Source of the DNA: Hymenobacter plasmatis
Lineage (GTDB): Bacteria > Bacteroidota > Bacteroidia > Cytophagales > Hymenobacteraceae
Assembly (NCBI RefSeq): GCF_020711255.1
Contig: NZ_JAJFAW010000014.1
Span: forward strand, 62,001-126,000
Length of the DNA stretch: 64,000 nucleotides
Direction: 5' to 3'
Of the stretch, positions 36,871 to 45,405 are shown one piece after another. The translations under genes were made by a program, and so were the position numbers. A model generated the notes under the pieces. The model saw only the letters and a program-made list of their open reading frames with translations, did not search any database and was not told the DNA's origin. Numbering within the stretch: the first letter of the stretch is position 1; each line of letters opens with the position of its first letter.

Positions 36871-36989
36871 ACGTCATGCTCATCTGGCGTCCGCGTAGCC
36901 GAAGCAGCTCGCGTGGGGTAGCAATCAAAGCAGCCCAACGATGCGAGCGAGACGCTTCGGCTACGCGGACGCCAGATGAGCATGGCGTT
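36871..36989. repeat. Long inverted repeat between ruvX and def
   Basis: Arms of about 34 bp: one starts ACGTCATGCTCATCTGGCGT (36871), the other ends CGCCAGATGAGCATGGCGT (near 36988), with ~49 bp between. The sequence is related to the GTCATGCTGAGC family but with the core changed to GCTCATCTGGCGTCCGCG. The arms are nearly perfect, suggesting a recent copy. Confidence 0.8.
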
Positions 36990-37000
36990 TAACAAAACAA

Positions 37001-37426
37001 CTAAACCTCACGCATGAGCGGCGATTCAAGAAACGATTGGAGAATGATGGTGGCACTGATGCGGTCTACGGTGGCTTTGTCGCGGCGGGCCTTCTGGCCA
37101 AGGCCACCGGCCAGCATGGTGGCGTGCGCCATGCGGGAGGTAAACCGCTCGTCGAGCTCGTGCACGGGCACTTCGGGCAGCTCGCGGCGCAGGCGGCGCA
37201 GCAGGCCCACCACGGCGCTGGTCACGTCGGTGGGCTCGTTGAGCAGCGTGCGCGGCATGCCCACCACCACGGCCCGCAGCGGCTCGCGCTGGTGGTACGC
37301 CAGCACGTACTTCACCAAATCCTGGCTATGGATGGTTTCCAGGGGCGAGGCAATCATGCACAGGGGGTCGGTCACGGCCAGCCCAACGCGCTTGTTTCCG
37401 TAATCGATGGCGAGAATGCGGCCCAT
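37001..37426 (-). CDS. ruvX: RuvX/YqgF putative Holliday-junction resolvase
   Basis: 141 residues, the usual length. RNase H-like motifs: AIDYGNKRVGLAVTDP (first Asp at residue 8), DERFTSRMA with Glu near 95, and DKATVDRISATIILQSFLE with Asp near 122. In other bacteria the protein acts in 16S rRNA 5' processing and/or branched-DNA resolution. Upstream of def on the same strand. ATG 37426 is the natural start (MGRILAIDYG). Confidence 0.95.
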   Translation of the reverse strand: MGRILAIDYGNKRVGLAVTDPLCMIASPLETIHSQDLVKYVLAYHQREPLRAVVVGMPRTLLNEPTDVTSAVVGLLRRLRRELPEVPVHELDERFTSRMAHATMLAGGLGQKARRDKATVDRISATIILQSFLESPLMREV

Positions 37427-37859
37427 GTGCCCGGGGGTGGAGTAGCGAAGTGAGGTGTTGGCAAGTATTGCCGCCGCAAAGATACGGCAGGGGCAAGGGC
37501 CTCAATCCAAAGGGTTGCTCCGGCCCGTAGTTGAGCTGGTTTTGAAATAAAAATGGCCGAGTTAGGGGGCGGAAGAATAGGACGTTTCAAGAAGGGGTAA
37601 TTGGTGTGAAATTCGGAAAATATCAAGCTTATATGGGTAAAATTATAAAATGTGTCTCCTCAAAACTTATTATTTAGAGGTGTTTACAATTGTAATTTGC
37701 CATTAAATACGTCAAAATTTATCTTTATAGACGTAAAATGTTGTAATTTTCTTCGAAATACAAGTATTGTTGTCTTAGCGAATTCTGTTCTAAGAAAATT
37801 TCAATAGTTTTGGTCTGTACAATACGATTTTTCTATTCGCTAGCACTTATACCTTTCTT
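37427..37859. promoter_or_regulatory. Regulatory region upstream of the CtpA-type protease
   Basis: Sharply AT-rich from 37600. It contains a 12-bp palindrome TTACAATTGTAA (37684-37695), an inverted pair TACGTC (37708-37713) and GACGTA (37730-37735), and TAGTTTTG (37805-37812), which fits the Bacteroidota -7 box TAnnTTTG. I found no TTG at the proper distance upstream, so the promoter call is tentative. A TTGAGCT motif is near 37528. No gene is seen. Confidence 0.4.
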
Positions 37860-39536
37860 ATGTCTTCCTCGTCTTCAGCGGCTTCCGAAACGGCTCGGCC
37901 TGCTCCCTCCCGGGGGCGGCGCGGGTGGTTGCGGCAGGGAGTACTACTGATGCTGGCCATGGGCTGCGGGGTGCTGGTGGCCAACAACCCCTTCCGCCCG
38001 TCGTCGGAAAACCCCGACGCTACGGCTCGCGGCTACCTGCGCTTCAAGGAAATATTGAGCTACGTGGACCGCGACTACGCCGACTCCGTCGACACGGAAG
38101 CCCTGGCCGACTACGCCGTGGGGCAGATGCTCGAAAAGCTCGACCCGCACTCCGTCTACATCCCCGCCCGCGACCGCGAAAAGACCGATTCCTTCCTGCA
38201 AAGCGACTTCGACGGCATCGGCATCGAATTCAACCTGTTTCGGGACACCATGACCGTGGTGGCCCCGCTCAGCGGCGGCCCGGCCGAGCAAGCCGGCGTG
38301 CAAGCCGGCGACCAGATTCTGAGCATCGCCAACAAGCGCGTATCGGGCGGGCACCTGAGCACCGCCCGGCTCAGCGAGCTGCTGCGCGGGCCCCGCGGCA
38401 GCAGCGTCACGATGGAGCTGCGCCGCCGCGGCCAGGGCCACCCGCTCAACCTGACCATTCCCCGCAGCCGTGTGCCCAACGCCTCGGTAGATGCCGCGTA
38501 CCTGGTGGATGGCCAAACCGGCTACATCAAAGTGAGCCGGTTCGCCTCCAATACCTACGACGAGTTCAAGGCTGCTTTGGCTGACCTGCGCCGCCAGGGC
38601 CTAACCCGCCTCGTGCTGGATTTGCGCGGCAACCCCGGCGGCTACCTCGACCGTGCCACCCAGCTGGCCGATGAGTTTATTGGGGGCTCGCGCAAAATCG
38701 TGTACACCGACGGCAAGGGCGAGCAGTACGACTCGCAGACCTACGCCCGGGTGGCCGGCGAGTTTGAAGAAGGTGCCCTGGTGGTGCTCGTGGACGAAGG
38801 CAGCGCCTCGGCCGCCGAAGTGGTGGCCGGCGCCCTGCAAGACCACGACCGCGCCACCATCGTGGGCCGCCGCACCTTCGGCAAGGGCCTGGTGCAGCAG
38901 CCCATTGCCCTGAGCGACGGCAGCGAGCTGCGCCTGACCATTGCGCGCTACTACACCCCATCCGGCCGCTCCATCCAGAAGCCCTACGGCGCCAACTACG
39001 CCGAATACCGCGCCGACGTGGCCAACCGTGCCGCCCGCGGCGAGCTGCAGTCGGCCGACAGCATTCGCTTCGCCAAAGAGCTGCGTTTCCGCACCGACCA
39101 CGGCCGCACCGTGTACGGCGGCGGCGGCATCATGCCGGATGTATTTGTGCCCCGCGATACGCTGGCGCATTCCGCCTACGTCACCAAGCTGCTGAGCTAC
39201 GGCGTGGCCCGCGCCTTTGCGCTCGCCTTTTATCAGGCGCACAAAGCGGAGCTGGAAGGCCTGCGCTTCGAGCAGTTCCATGCCACCTTCCGCATTTCCG
39301 ATGCGCAGCTGGTGAGCCTGGCCGCCCAAGCAGCTCAGGTTGGCGTGACCACGGATGTGGCCTCCATTCGCCGGTGCGCGCCCCTGCTGCGCAACCAGCT
39401 CAAGGCCTACATTGCCCGCAGCGCCTACGGGCCCGTGGCGTACTACACGGTGCTCCGCGAACAAGACCCCGAGCTGCAGCGCGCCCTGCACGTGGTGAGC
39501 GACAGCACCGCCCAACTGGCCCTGCTGGGAAAATAA
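37860..39536 (+). CDS. S41-family C-terminal processing peptidase (CtpA-type)
   Basis: 558 residues. An N-terminal membrane anchor (QGVLLMLAMGCGVLVANNP) places it in the periplasm. A PDZ domain lies at ~115-195 (APLSGGPAEQAGVQAGDQIL). The catalytic Ser is in DEGSASAAEV near 316, and the catalytic Lys in RRTFGKGLVQ near 341, the 25-residue spacing of CtpA proteases. It cleaves exported proteins near their C-terminus by family knowledge; the target is unknown. Monocistronic, with an inverted repeat and a strong hairpin downstream. Confidence 0.95.
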   Translation: MSSSSSAASETARPAPSRGRRGWLRQGVLLMLAMGCGVLVANNPFRPSSENPDATARGYLRFKEILSYVDRDYADSVDTEALADYAVGQMLEKLDPHSVYIPARDREKTDSFLQSDFDGIGIEFNLFRDTMTVVAPLSGGPAEQAGVQAGDQILSIANKRVSGGHLSTARLSELLRGPRGSSVTMELRRRGQGHPLNLTIPRSRVPNASVDAAYLVDGQTGYIKVSRFASNTYDEFKAALADLRRQGLTRLVLDLRGNPGGYLDRATQLADEFIGGSRKIVYTDGKGEQYDSQTYARVAGEFEEGALVVLVDEGSASAAEVVAGALQDHDRATIVGRRTFGKGLVQQPIALSDGSELRLTIARYYTPSGRSIQKPYGANYAEYRADVANRAARGELQSADSIRFAKELRFRTDHGRTVYGGGGIMPDVFVPRDTLAHSAYVTKLLSYGVARAFALAFYQAHKAELEGLRFEQFHATFRISDAQLVSLAAQAAQVGVTTDVASIRRCAPLLRNQLKAYIARSAYGPVAYYTVLREQDPELQRALHVVSDSTAQLALLGK

Positions 39537-39567
39537 GCGCGGGCGGCACCTGTCATTGCGCCTTTTC

Positions 39568-39720
39568 TGTCATTGCGAGCGCAGCGAGGCAATCCGTCCT
39601 GTAAAAGCCAGACACTTTCTAAAGCGACAAGCCCCGGTACTGTGCTGTACCGGGGCTTGTCACATTATTGGGCTGGTCGCGGAGAGAGGACGGATTGCCG
39701 CGCTGCGCTCACAATGACAG
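39568..39720. repeat. Inverted repeat of the TGTCATTGCGAGCG family
   Basis: Arms of 32 bp at 39568-39599 and 39688-39719 (TGTCATTGCGAGCGCAGCGA against its complement). The sequence resembles a repeat scattered in many bacterial genomes. A second, independent palindrome (39626-39661) is nested inside. It lies between two genes on the same strand. Confidence 0.8.
39626..39661 (+). terminator. Hairpin, probable terminator of the ctpA-type gene
   Basis: A perfect 15-bp stem, GACAAGCCCCGGTAC with its complement, and a 6-nt loop, about 90 bp after the stop. There is no T-tract on either side, so termination is inferred from stem strength only. Confidence 0.6.
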
Positions 39721-39801
39721 GCGCTGCCCATAATGACCGTTGGGCAACGCCAAAACAAGCCGGCCCCGTAACTTCACTGCCCAAATCCCACCCTTGTTCT
39801 C

Positions 39802-41007
39802 ATGTCGCACTACCACCGCCTCGGCCAGATTCCGCGCAAGCGCCACACCCAGTTTCGCCAGCCCGATGGCACCCTGTATTCGGAGCAATTGGTGGGCACG
39901 CTGGGCTTCCACGGCGTGTCGTCGCTACTGTACCACGTGCACCCGCCCACCCAGATTAAGCATGTAGGCGAGCCACGGTCCTACGCCCCCAAGCTGCTGA
40001 AGGACCGGCCGCTGCAGCCCGAGCACCTGCGCACGCTGGCTCAAACCAGCACCGGGGGCGACTACCTCGCCGCTCGCCAAACCCTGCTCGGCAACGCCGA
40101 CGTGACCATGAGCATCTGCAACCCCACCGACAAGCGGATGGATTATTTCTACAAGAACGCCCAGGCCGATGAGGTGATTTTCGTGCACGAAGGCCGCGGC
40201 GAACTCTGGAGCCAGATGGGCAAAGTTGCCTTCGAGCCCGGCGACTACGTGGTGGTGCCGCGCACGGTCATTCACCAGCTCCACTTCGAAGAAGGCCCCG
40301 TCCGGCTGATGATTATTGAGTCGTTCAGCCCTGTGGAAACCGTACGGCGCTATCGCAACCACTTCGGCCAGCTGCTGGAGCACTCGCCGTATTGCGAGCG
40401 CGACATGCGCCCACCCACCGAGCTGATTCTCGACGACTTGCCCGAGGGCGACTACGTGGTGCAGGTCAAGAAAGAGGGCATGCTGCACCAGCTCACTTAC
40501 GCGCATTCGCCCTTCGATGTGGTGGGCTGGGATGGGTATTTCTACCCCTACGCCTTCAGCATCCACGATTTTGAGCCCATCACCGGGCGCCTGCACCAGC
40601 CGCCACCCGTGCACCAAACCTTCGAGGGCCGCAACTACGTCATCTGCTCGTTTGTGCCGCGTCTTTTCGACTACCACCCGCTCAGCATTCCGGCGCCCTA
40701 TAACCACTCTAACGTCGATTCCGACGAGGTGCTGTACTACGTGGCCGGCAATTTCATGTCGCGCAAGGGCGTGGACCTGGCCTCCTTCACCTGGCACCCC
40801 ACGGGCCTGCCGCACGGCCCGCACCCCGGCACCGTGGAGGCGAGCATCGGCAAGAAAGAAACCCACGAGTTGGCCGTTATGCTCGATACCTTCCGCCCGC
40901 TCTACCTCACCGAAGCGGCGCTGCCTTATGTAGATGCCCGCTATCCGATGAGCTGGAATCCCGGCTTCGTGCCCGACCCGCCCAAATCGGCGGATATGAT
41001 GGATTGA
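39802..41007 (+). CDS. hmgA: Homogentisate 1,2-dioxygenase
   Basis: 401 residues. Cupin-type features include FVHEGRGELWSQMGKVAFEP, VPRTVIHQLHFE, SDEVLYYVAGNFMSRKG (likely Fe-binding Glu) and GLPHGPHPGTVEA (likely Fe-binding His). These match homogentisate dioxygenase, which opens the aromatic ring of homogentisate to maleylacetoacetate in tyrosine breakdown. Cytoplasmic. No other gene of the pathway (hpd, maiA, fahA) is near, so they are unlinked or lie outside the window. The stop codon TGA lies inside ATTGAGCTGA. Confidence 0.9.
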   Translation: MSHYHRLGQIPRKRHTQFRQPDGTLYSEQLVGTLGFHGVSSLLYHVHPPTQIKHVGEPRSYAPKLLKDRPLQPEHLRTLAQTSTGGDYLAARQTLLGNADVTMSICNPTDKRMDYFYKNAQADEVIFVHEGRGELWSQMGKVAFEPGDYVVVPRTVIHQLHFEEGPVRLMIIESFSPVETVRRYRNHFGQLLEHSPYCERDMRPPTELILDDLPEGDYVVQVKKEGMLHQLTYAHSPFDVVGWDGYFYPYAFSIHDFEPITGRLHQPPPVHQTFEGRNYVICSFVPRLFDYHPLSIPAPYNHSNVDSDEVLYYVAGNFMSRKGVDLASFTWHPTGLPHGPHPGTVEASIGKKETHELAVMLDTFRPLYLTEAALPYVDARYPMSWNPGFVPDPPKSADMMD

Positions 41008-41047
41008 GCTGAACTGTGGGCTAAGCGCTAGCTAAGCCAAAACAGAA

Positions 41048-41287
41048 CGTCATGCTGAGCTTGTCGAAGCATCTCTACTGCTTCGTTGAGCCGCACCGGG
41101 GAACCTCACCCCTGGCCCCTCTCCAAAAGAGAGGGGAGCCTGACGGTAACCAGTCAACAAAAAGACCCGACTCAATATTGAGTCGGGTCTTTTAATTAGG
41201 AATTGAGCTGATTCTTGTGCCGTGGCTCCCCTCTCTTTTGGAGAGGGGCCGGGGGTGAGGTTCTCACGCGAGATGCTTCGCTCAGCC
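41048..41287. repeat. Nested inverted repeats between convergent genes
   Basis: Three layers. Outer: a GTCATGCTGAGC-family element split into halves (about 41048-41093 and 41263-41287). Middle: a 39-bp inverted repeat, 41102-41140 and 41224-41262, identical but for one base, starting AACCTCACCCCTGGCCCCTC, whose tips are themselves palindromic (CCCCTCTC, GAGAGGGG). Inner: a terminator at 41159-41193. It looks as though one element inserted into another around an existing terminator. Confidence 0.85.
41159..41193. terminator. Bidirectional terminator between hmgA and the tricorn-like gene
   Basis: AAAAGACCCGACTCAATATT and its complement form a near-perfect hairpin flanked by an A-run on the left and a T-run on the right, so it can work for both converging genes. 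Confidence 0.9.
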
Positions 41288-41317
41288 GGAAGCTCCACTC
41301 ATTCTCGGCCGTCAGTC

Positions 41318-44300
41318 TTATTGCTCCATCTTCCCGCCGGCCCGCTCGGGGTGCTGCGCGGGGATGGTCTGTAGCTTGAAGGGCTGCTTTTTTAAGTCAG
41401 CCATGATGACATCCACAGCTTTGGCAAGCTGCGGGTCGTCGCCGTTTTGAGTAGCGTTGGGCAGCACGTCGACTTCGATGTCGGGCGAGACGCCGATGTT
41501 CTCGATTTCCCATTTCCCGTCGGGGCTGTAGATGCCGAAGCTGGGCGAGGTCACGCTGCCGCCGTCGATGAGCGGCGGGTAGCCCGAAATGCCAACCAAC
41601 CCGCCCCAGGTGCGCTTGCCCACGATGGTGCCCAGCCCGCGCCGCCGGAAGAAGGCCGGCAACGCATCACCGCCCGAGCCGGCAAACTCATTCACCAGCA
41701 TCACCTTCGGGCCATAGATGGATGCCCCCGGGGAGGTGAAAGCGGGGCCCTCCCGAGTGGCCCAGTAACTGAGCAAAGGCCGGTTGAGCAGGTCGAGGAT
41801 GTAGTCGGCCACGAAGCCGCCGCCGTTGAACCGCTCGTCAACGATAACGGCCTGTTTGTCGAGCTGGCTGAAGTAGTAGCGGTTGAAAAACTCGTAGCCC
41901 TCGGGGCCGGTGTTGGGCAGGTACACGTAGGCTACGCGCCCGCCGGTGAGCTCGTCCACCTTGCGGCGGTTGCCCTCAACCCAGGCAATGCGGCGCAAGG
42001 TGGCCTCGCTGGCCACGGGCACCACGGTTACCTCGCGGGCACCGCTCATGGTGGGCTTGGTGTTTACCGTAAGCGTGATTTGCTTGCCCACGGTGTTCTC
42101 AAAGAAGCTGTACACGTTGTCGGTGCCGCGCACCGGGCGGTTGTTCACGGCCAGTAGGTACTCGCCTACTTTTACGTTCACGCCGGGGCCGGTGAGCGGG
42201 GCGCGAAGGCCGGGGTTGAAGCTTTCGCCGTTGAAGACCCGCTTGAAGCGGTAATGGTCGTTGGCTACCTCGTAGTCAGCGCCGAGCAGCCCCACGGGGC
42301 CGGCTTGCAGGGCCGGCATGTCGCCGCCGCTCACGTAGTTGTGGCCCACCACCATTTCGCCCATCATCTCGCCAAATAGGTAGTTGAGGTCAGCGCGGTG
42401 TGCCACGTAGGGCAGGAAGGAGGCGTACTTTTTCTTGGTGGCCACCCAGTCCAGGCCGTGCATGTTGGCGTCGTAGAAGTAGTCGCGCTCCAGGCGCCAC
42501 ACTTCGTTGAACATCTGCGCCCACTCTTGGCGCGGGTCGATGTAGGCGTCCATGCCGGTGAGGGTGAGCTTGCCGTCGGTCGCGGTGGGTTTGCCCGCAG
42601 CTTCCACAATTCCGAAGGCGTTGCCGGACGCCATATAGAGCAGCTTCTTGCCATCGGCGCTGAGCGCATAGCCGCTCACCTCGGCCATAAACACGTCGTC
42701 TTTGCGCTCTTTCAGGTCGAAGCGGTGCAGGCGTTGGGTGGGTTCGGCGGCCGTGGCCGCGGGGCCGGCCGGGGTGGTGGCGGGCATGGCTTCCAGGTAA
42801 AACAGCTTGTCGCCGTCGGCTACTTCCAAGCCGTCGAGGGAGCCCACGGCAGAGCCGGGCACCACCAGCACGCGCTGACTCATGCCGACGGTGTCGATAA
42901 CCACTTTCACGCTGGCTGGCTTTTTCCCTTTCAGGTCCTTTATGGCCACTTTGGGGGCGGGGCGGTTGCCCACCGGCTTGCCCACTGCCACAGAGTCCGG
43001 CTTTCTGATGGCGTCCTTTTCCTCGTCGCTTTGCGGGGCAAAAGGCGACGCATCCTTCTGGTTGAGCACGGCCACGTAGAGGGTGCGCTTGCTCATGCGG
43101 TCGTAGGCTGTCATGTCGAGCCAGGTGGTGCGCAGGCCCACGTCGGTGCTGGCCGCAAAGAAGAGGTACTTGCCGTCGCGGCTAAAGGCTGGCGAGGTAG
43201 CGTCGCTGCGCCCGTCGCTGATGGCAAAGCGCCGCCCCGTGGGCAAGTGGTATACAAATACGGTGCGCAGGTGATTGGGCATCAGGGCCGAGTAGGCCAG
43301 CCACTGGGCGTCCGGCGACCAGGCCGGAGCCATCACCGGCTCGCCGCGCACGGGGCCGAAAGCATCAGTGGCCACCCGCACCGACTTTTTGTTGGCCAGG
43401 TTCAGGTACCAGAGGTTGAGCTTTTTGTCGGTGTAGGCAATTTTCTTGCTGTCGGGCGACCACAGCGGATGGAAGTAAAAGGACGGCGCCCCCAGCGAGT
43501 AGGACTCGGCGGGCTTGATGCCGCGTTGGTCCTGCACGTGCAGCTGGTACTCGCCCGATACGTCCGACACGTAGGCGATGCGCGTGCCGTCGGGCGACCA
43601 CGCCGGGTAGCGCTCGTGGGCGCCGTCGGAGTGGGTGAGGTTACGGCTCTCGCCTTTCTTAGCGGGGACGGTGAAAATGTCGCCCCGGGCTTCTACCACG
43701 GCCCGCATGCCGGTGGGCGAAATCGCGGCCGAGCGCAGCATATTGGCCACGTTGCGGTACTGCGGGCGCAGGGCCAGCACCTCGGGCGTGATGCTGATTT
43801 TGAGGGACGTGGCTTTGCCCGATTCGGTATTGAGCACATGCAGCCGCCCGGCCTGCTCGTACACCAGCTCGGTGCCGTAGCCGGCCAGCGCTTTCACGTC
43901 GTAGTCGGTATGGCGCGTGAGCTGCTCCACTTTCTTGGAGGCCACGTCGTACACAAACACGTTGTTGGTACGCTGCCGGTCGCTGAGGAAATACACCTTG
44001 CCGCCCAGCCAGCGCGGGCTGGTATCGGTGGCGTTTTCGTGGGGGATTTCTTCGGTGGCCAGGGTTTGCAGGTTGGTGAGCCAGATGGGGCCGGTGCGGC
44101 CGCCGCGGTAGTGCTTCCAGGTATCGGTAGCGTTGGTGATGTGCGTGTGGGCCAACGTTTTGCCATCGGCCGAGTAGCTCCCTTTTTCGCCCATGAGCAG
44201 GGGCAGGCGCGTGGGTAGGCCACCGGCCACCGCCACCGTAAACAGCTGCAACGACCGCGCATACGCTTCCTGCGAGCTACTGAAGAGAATGCTCTTGCCG

Positions 44301-44659
44301 TCGGGCGTCCAGTCGCGCACCACGTCGGCCGAGGGGTGCCAGGTGAGGCGGCGCGGCTGCCCGCCGCCGATGGGCACCAGGTACACGTCGGGGTTGCGGT
44401 CGTAGTCGCCGGTGAAAGCTATCCACTGGCCGTCGGGCGAGAAGTGGGGGCTGGTTTCCACGCCCGGGCCCACTGTGAGGCGCTGCGGGTTGGAGCCGTC
44501 GCGGTTGGCCGTCCAGATGTCGCCGGCGTAGCTGAAGGCCAGCTTGTCGCGGCTCAGGGCCGGCTCGCGCAGCAGCAGGGTTTCGGGGCCAGCGGTTTGG
44601 GCCTGGGAGGGTAGCGCAAACGCCCACGCCAAGGCAAGCAAAGAGTAAGGTTTCACCAT
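41318..44659 (-). CDS. Tricorn-protease-like S41 peptidase
   Basis: 1113 residues with a signal peptide (LLALAWAFALPSQAQ). Residues ~35-560 are WD40/TolB-like beta-propeller repeats (SPDGQWIAFTGD, SPDGTRIAYVSD and so on). A second propeller-like stretch (~600-720) and a helical tricorn C1-like domain follow, then a PDZ domain (~790-880) and an S41 protease core with NEFAGSGGDALP (nucleophile Ser near 993). This is the bacterial tricorn-homologue layout. The archaeal tricorn is cytosolic and trims proteasome products; here the signal peptide points to the periplasm. The substrate is unknown. Convergent with hmgA. Confidence 0.92.
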   Translation of the reverse strand: MVKPYSLLALAWAFALPSQAQTAGPETLLLREPALSRDKLAFSYAGDIWTANRDGSNPQRLTVGPGVETSPHFSPDGQWIAFTGDYDRNPDVYLVPIGGGQPRRLTWHPSADVVRDWTPDGKSILFSSSQEAYARSLQLFTVAVAGGLPTRLPLLMGEKGSYSADGKTLAHTHITNATDTWKHYRGGRTGPIWLTNLQTLATEEIPHENATDTSPRWLGGKVYFLSDRQRTNNVFVYDVASKKVEQLTRHTDYDVKALAGYGTELVYEQAGRLHVLNTESGKATSLKISITPEVLALRPQYRNVANMLRSAAISPTGMRAVVEARGDIFTVPAKKGESRNLTHSDGAHERYPAWSPDGTRIAYVSDVSGEYQLHVQDQRGIKPAESYSLGAPSFYFHPLWSPDSKKIAYTDKKLNLWYLNLANKKSVRVATDAFGPVRGEPVMAPAWSPDAQWLAYSALMPNHLRTVFVYHLPTGRRFAISDGRSDATSPAFSRDGKYLFFAASTDVGLRTTWLDMTAYDRMSKRTLYVAVLNQKDASPFAPQSDEEKDAIRKPDSVAVGKPVGNRPAPKVAIKDLKGKKPASVKVVIDTVGMSQRVLVVPGSAVGSLDGLEVADGDKLFYLEAMPATTPAGPAATAAEPTQRLHRFDLKERKDDVFMAEVSGYALSADGKKLLYMASGNAFGIVEAAGKPTATDGKLTLTGMDAYIDPRQEWAQMFNEVWRLERDYFYDANMHGLDWVATKKKYASFLPYVAHRADLNYLFGEMMGEMVVGHNYVSGGDMPALQAGPVGLLGADYEVANDHYRFKRVFNGESFNPGLRAPLTGPGVNVKVGEYLLAVNNRPVRGTDNVYSFFENTVGKQITLTVNTKPTMSGAREVTVVPVASEATLRRIAWVEGNRRKVDELTGGRVAYVYLPNTGPEGYEFFNRYYFSQLDKQAVIVDERFNGGGFVADYILDLLNRPLLSYWATREGPAFTSPGASIYGPKVMLVNEFAGSGGDALPAFFRRRGLGTIVGKRTWGGLVGISGYPPLIDGGSVTSPSFGIYSPDGKWEIENIGVSPDIEVDVLPNATQNGDDPQLAKAVDVIMADLKKQPFKLQTIPAQHPERAGGKMEQ

Positions 44660-44806
44660 GTTTTAATTGAAGGATATGAAGAGGTGTCCAAGTTAGCTCT
44701 GAAACTGATAAACAAGTATTTTCGCTTAGGCGAGGAGCTACCTGCTCGCGGTGAACCATTGGCTTAGCTTTTGCCGTATTTGCAGTCCAGTCATTCTTTA
44801 ATCTCT

Positions 44807-45328
44807 ATGAAAAAGATTTTCCTATTAGCTCCTCTGGTGCTTTTCCTGGCCGTGGTCGGCTGCAAAAAGCTTGACCAGCTTCTGACTTTCAACGTCGACG
44901 TTTCGCAGAGCGTAACCATACCCGGCTATTTCGTGGGCGCCCAGCTGGCCCCGGTGAAGGTGGTTACGAAGTCGGAAGAGTCGTTCCGCAACAACAAGAC
45001 CACGCGCGACAACGTCAAAAACGTGTACCTCAACAAGATGGTGCTGACAGTGACCAGTCCCTCAGGGTCCACGTTTGACTTCCTGGACAAGATTGATATC
45101 TACATCAATACGCCCAATGCCAACAACAAAATTAAGTTGGCCTACCTCTACACCGTGCCCCAGGGCACCAACACCATCACCCTGATACCCACCACCGATA
45201 AGCTCGACGAGTACCTGAAGTCCGACACGTACGAGCTGACGGTAGACGCCAAGCTCACCGGCTTCAGTGCCAACGACTTTACCGTGCGGTCCGACGCCAC
45301 CTTTAAGGTTACGGCTGACCCGCTGTAG
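44807..45328 (+). CDS. Hypothetical lipoprotein
   Basis: 173 residues from ATG 44807 (MKKIFLLAPLVLFLAVVGCKK); the frame is open 12 codons further but this start gives a textbook lipoprotein signal (lipobox VVGC). The mature part is beta-rich without a motif I recognise. It contains LNKMVLTVTSPSGSTFDFL and NTITLIPTTDKLDEYLKS. Possibly a small envelope beta-sandwich protein. It is divergent from the tricorn-like gene and ends in a shared terminator. Confidence 0.8.
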   Translation: MKKIFLLAPLVLFLAVVGCKKLDQLLTFNVDVSQSVTIPGYFVGAQLAPVKVVTKSEESFRNNKTTRDNVKNVYLNKMVLTVTSPSGSTFDFLDKIDIYINTPNANNKIKLAYLYTVPQGTNTITLIPTTDKLDEYLKSDTYELTVDAKLTGFSANDFTVRSDATFKVTADPL

Positions 45329-45345
45329 CGCAAGCCGATTTATTG

Positions 45346-45389
45346 AAAACGACAACGCCGGCCCGAATTGGGCCGGCGTTGTCGTTTTC
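45346..45389. terminator. Bidirectional terminator
   Basis: A perfect hairpin of AAAACGACAACGCCGGCCC and its complement with a 6-nt loop (GAATTG region). The A- and T-runs on the flanks allow use by both the lipoprotein gene and the convergent gene at 45406. Confidence 0.92.
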
Positions 45390-45405
45390 GGAGCAGTTCG
45401 GGTAG

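Noticed and set aside
42398-44218. 606-codon plus-strand frame opposite the tricorn-like gene
   Set aside because: A shadow of GC-rich codon use; His/Gly/Val-rich with no motif, while the opposite strand has a complete tricorn-like protein.
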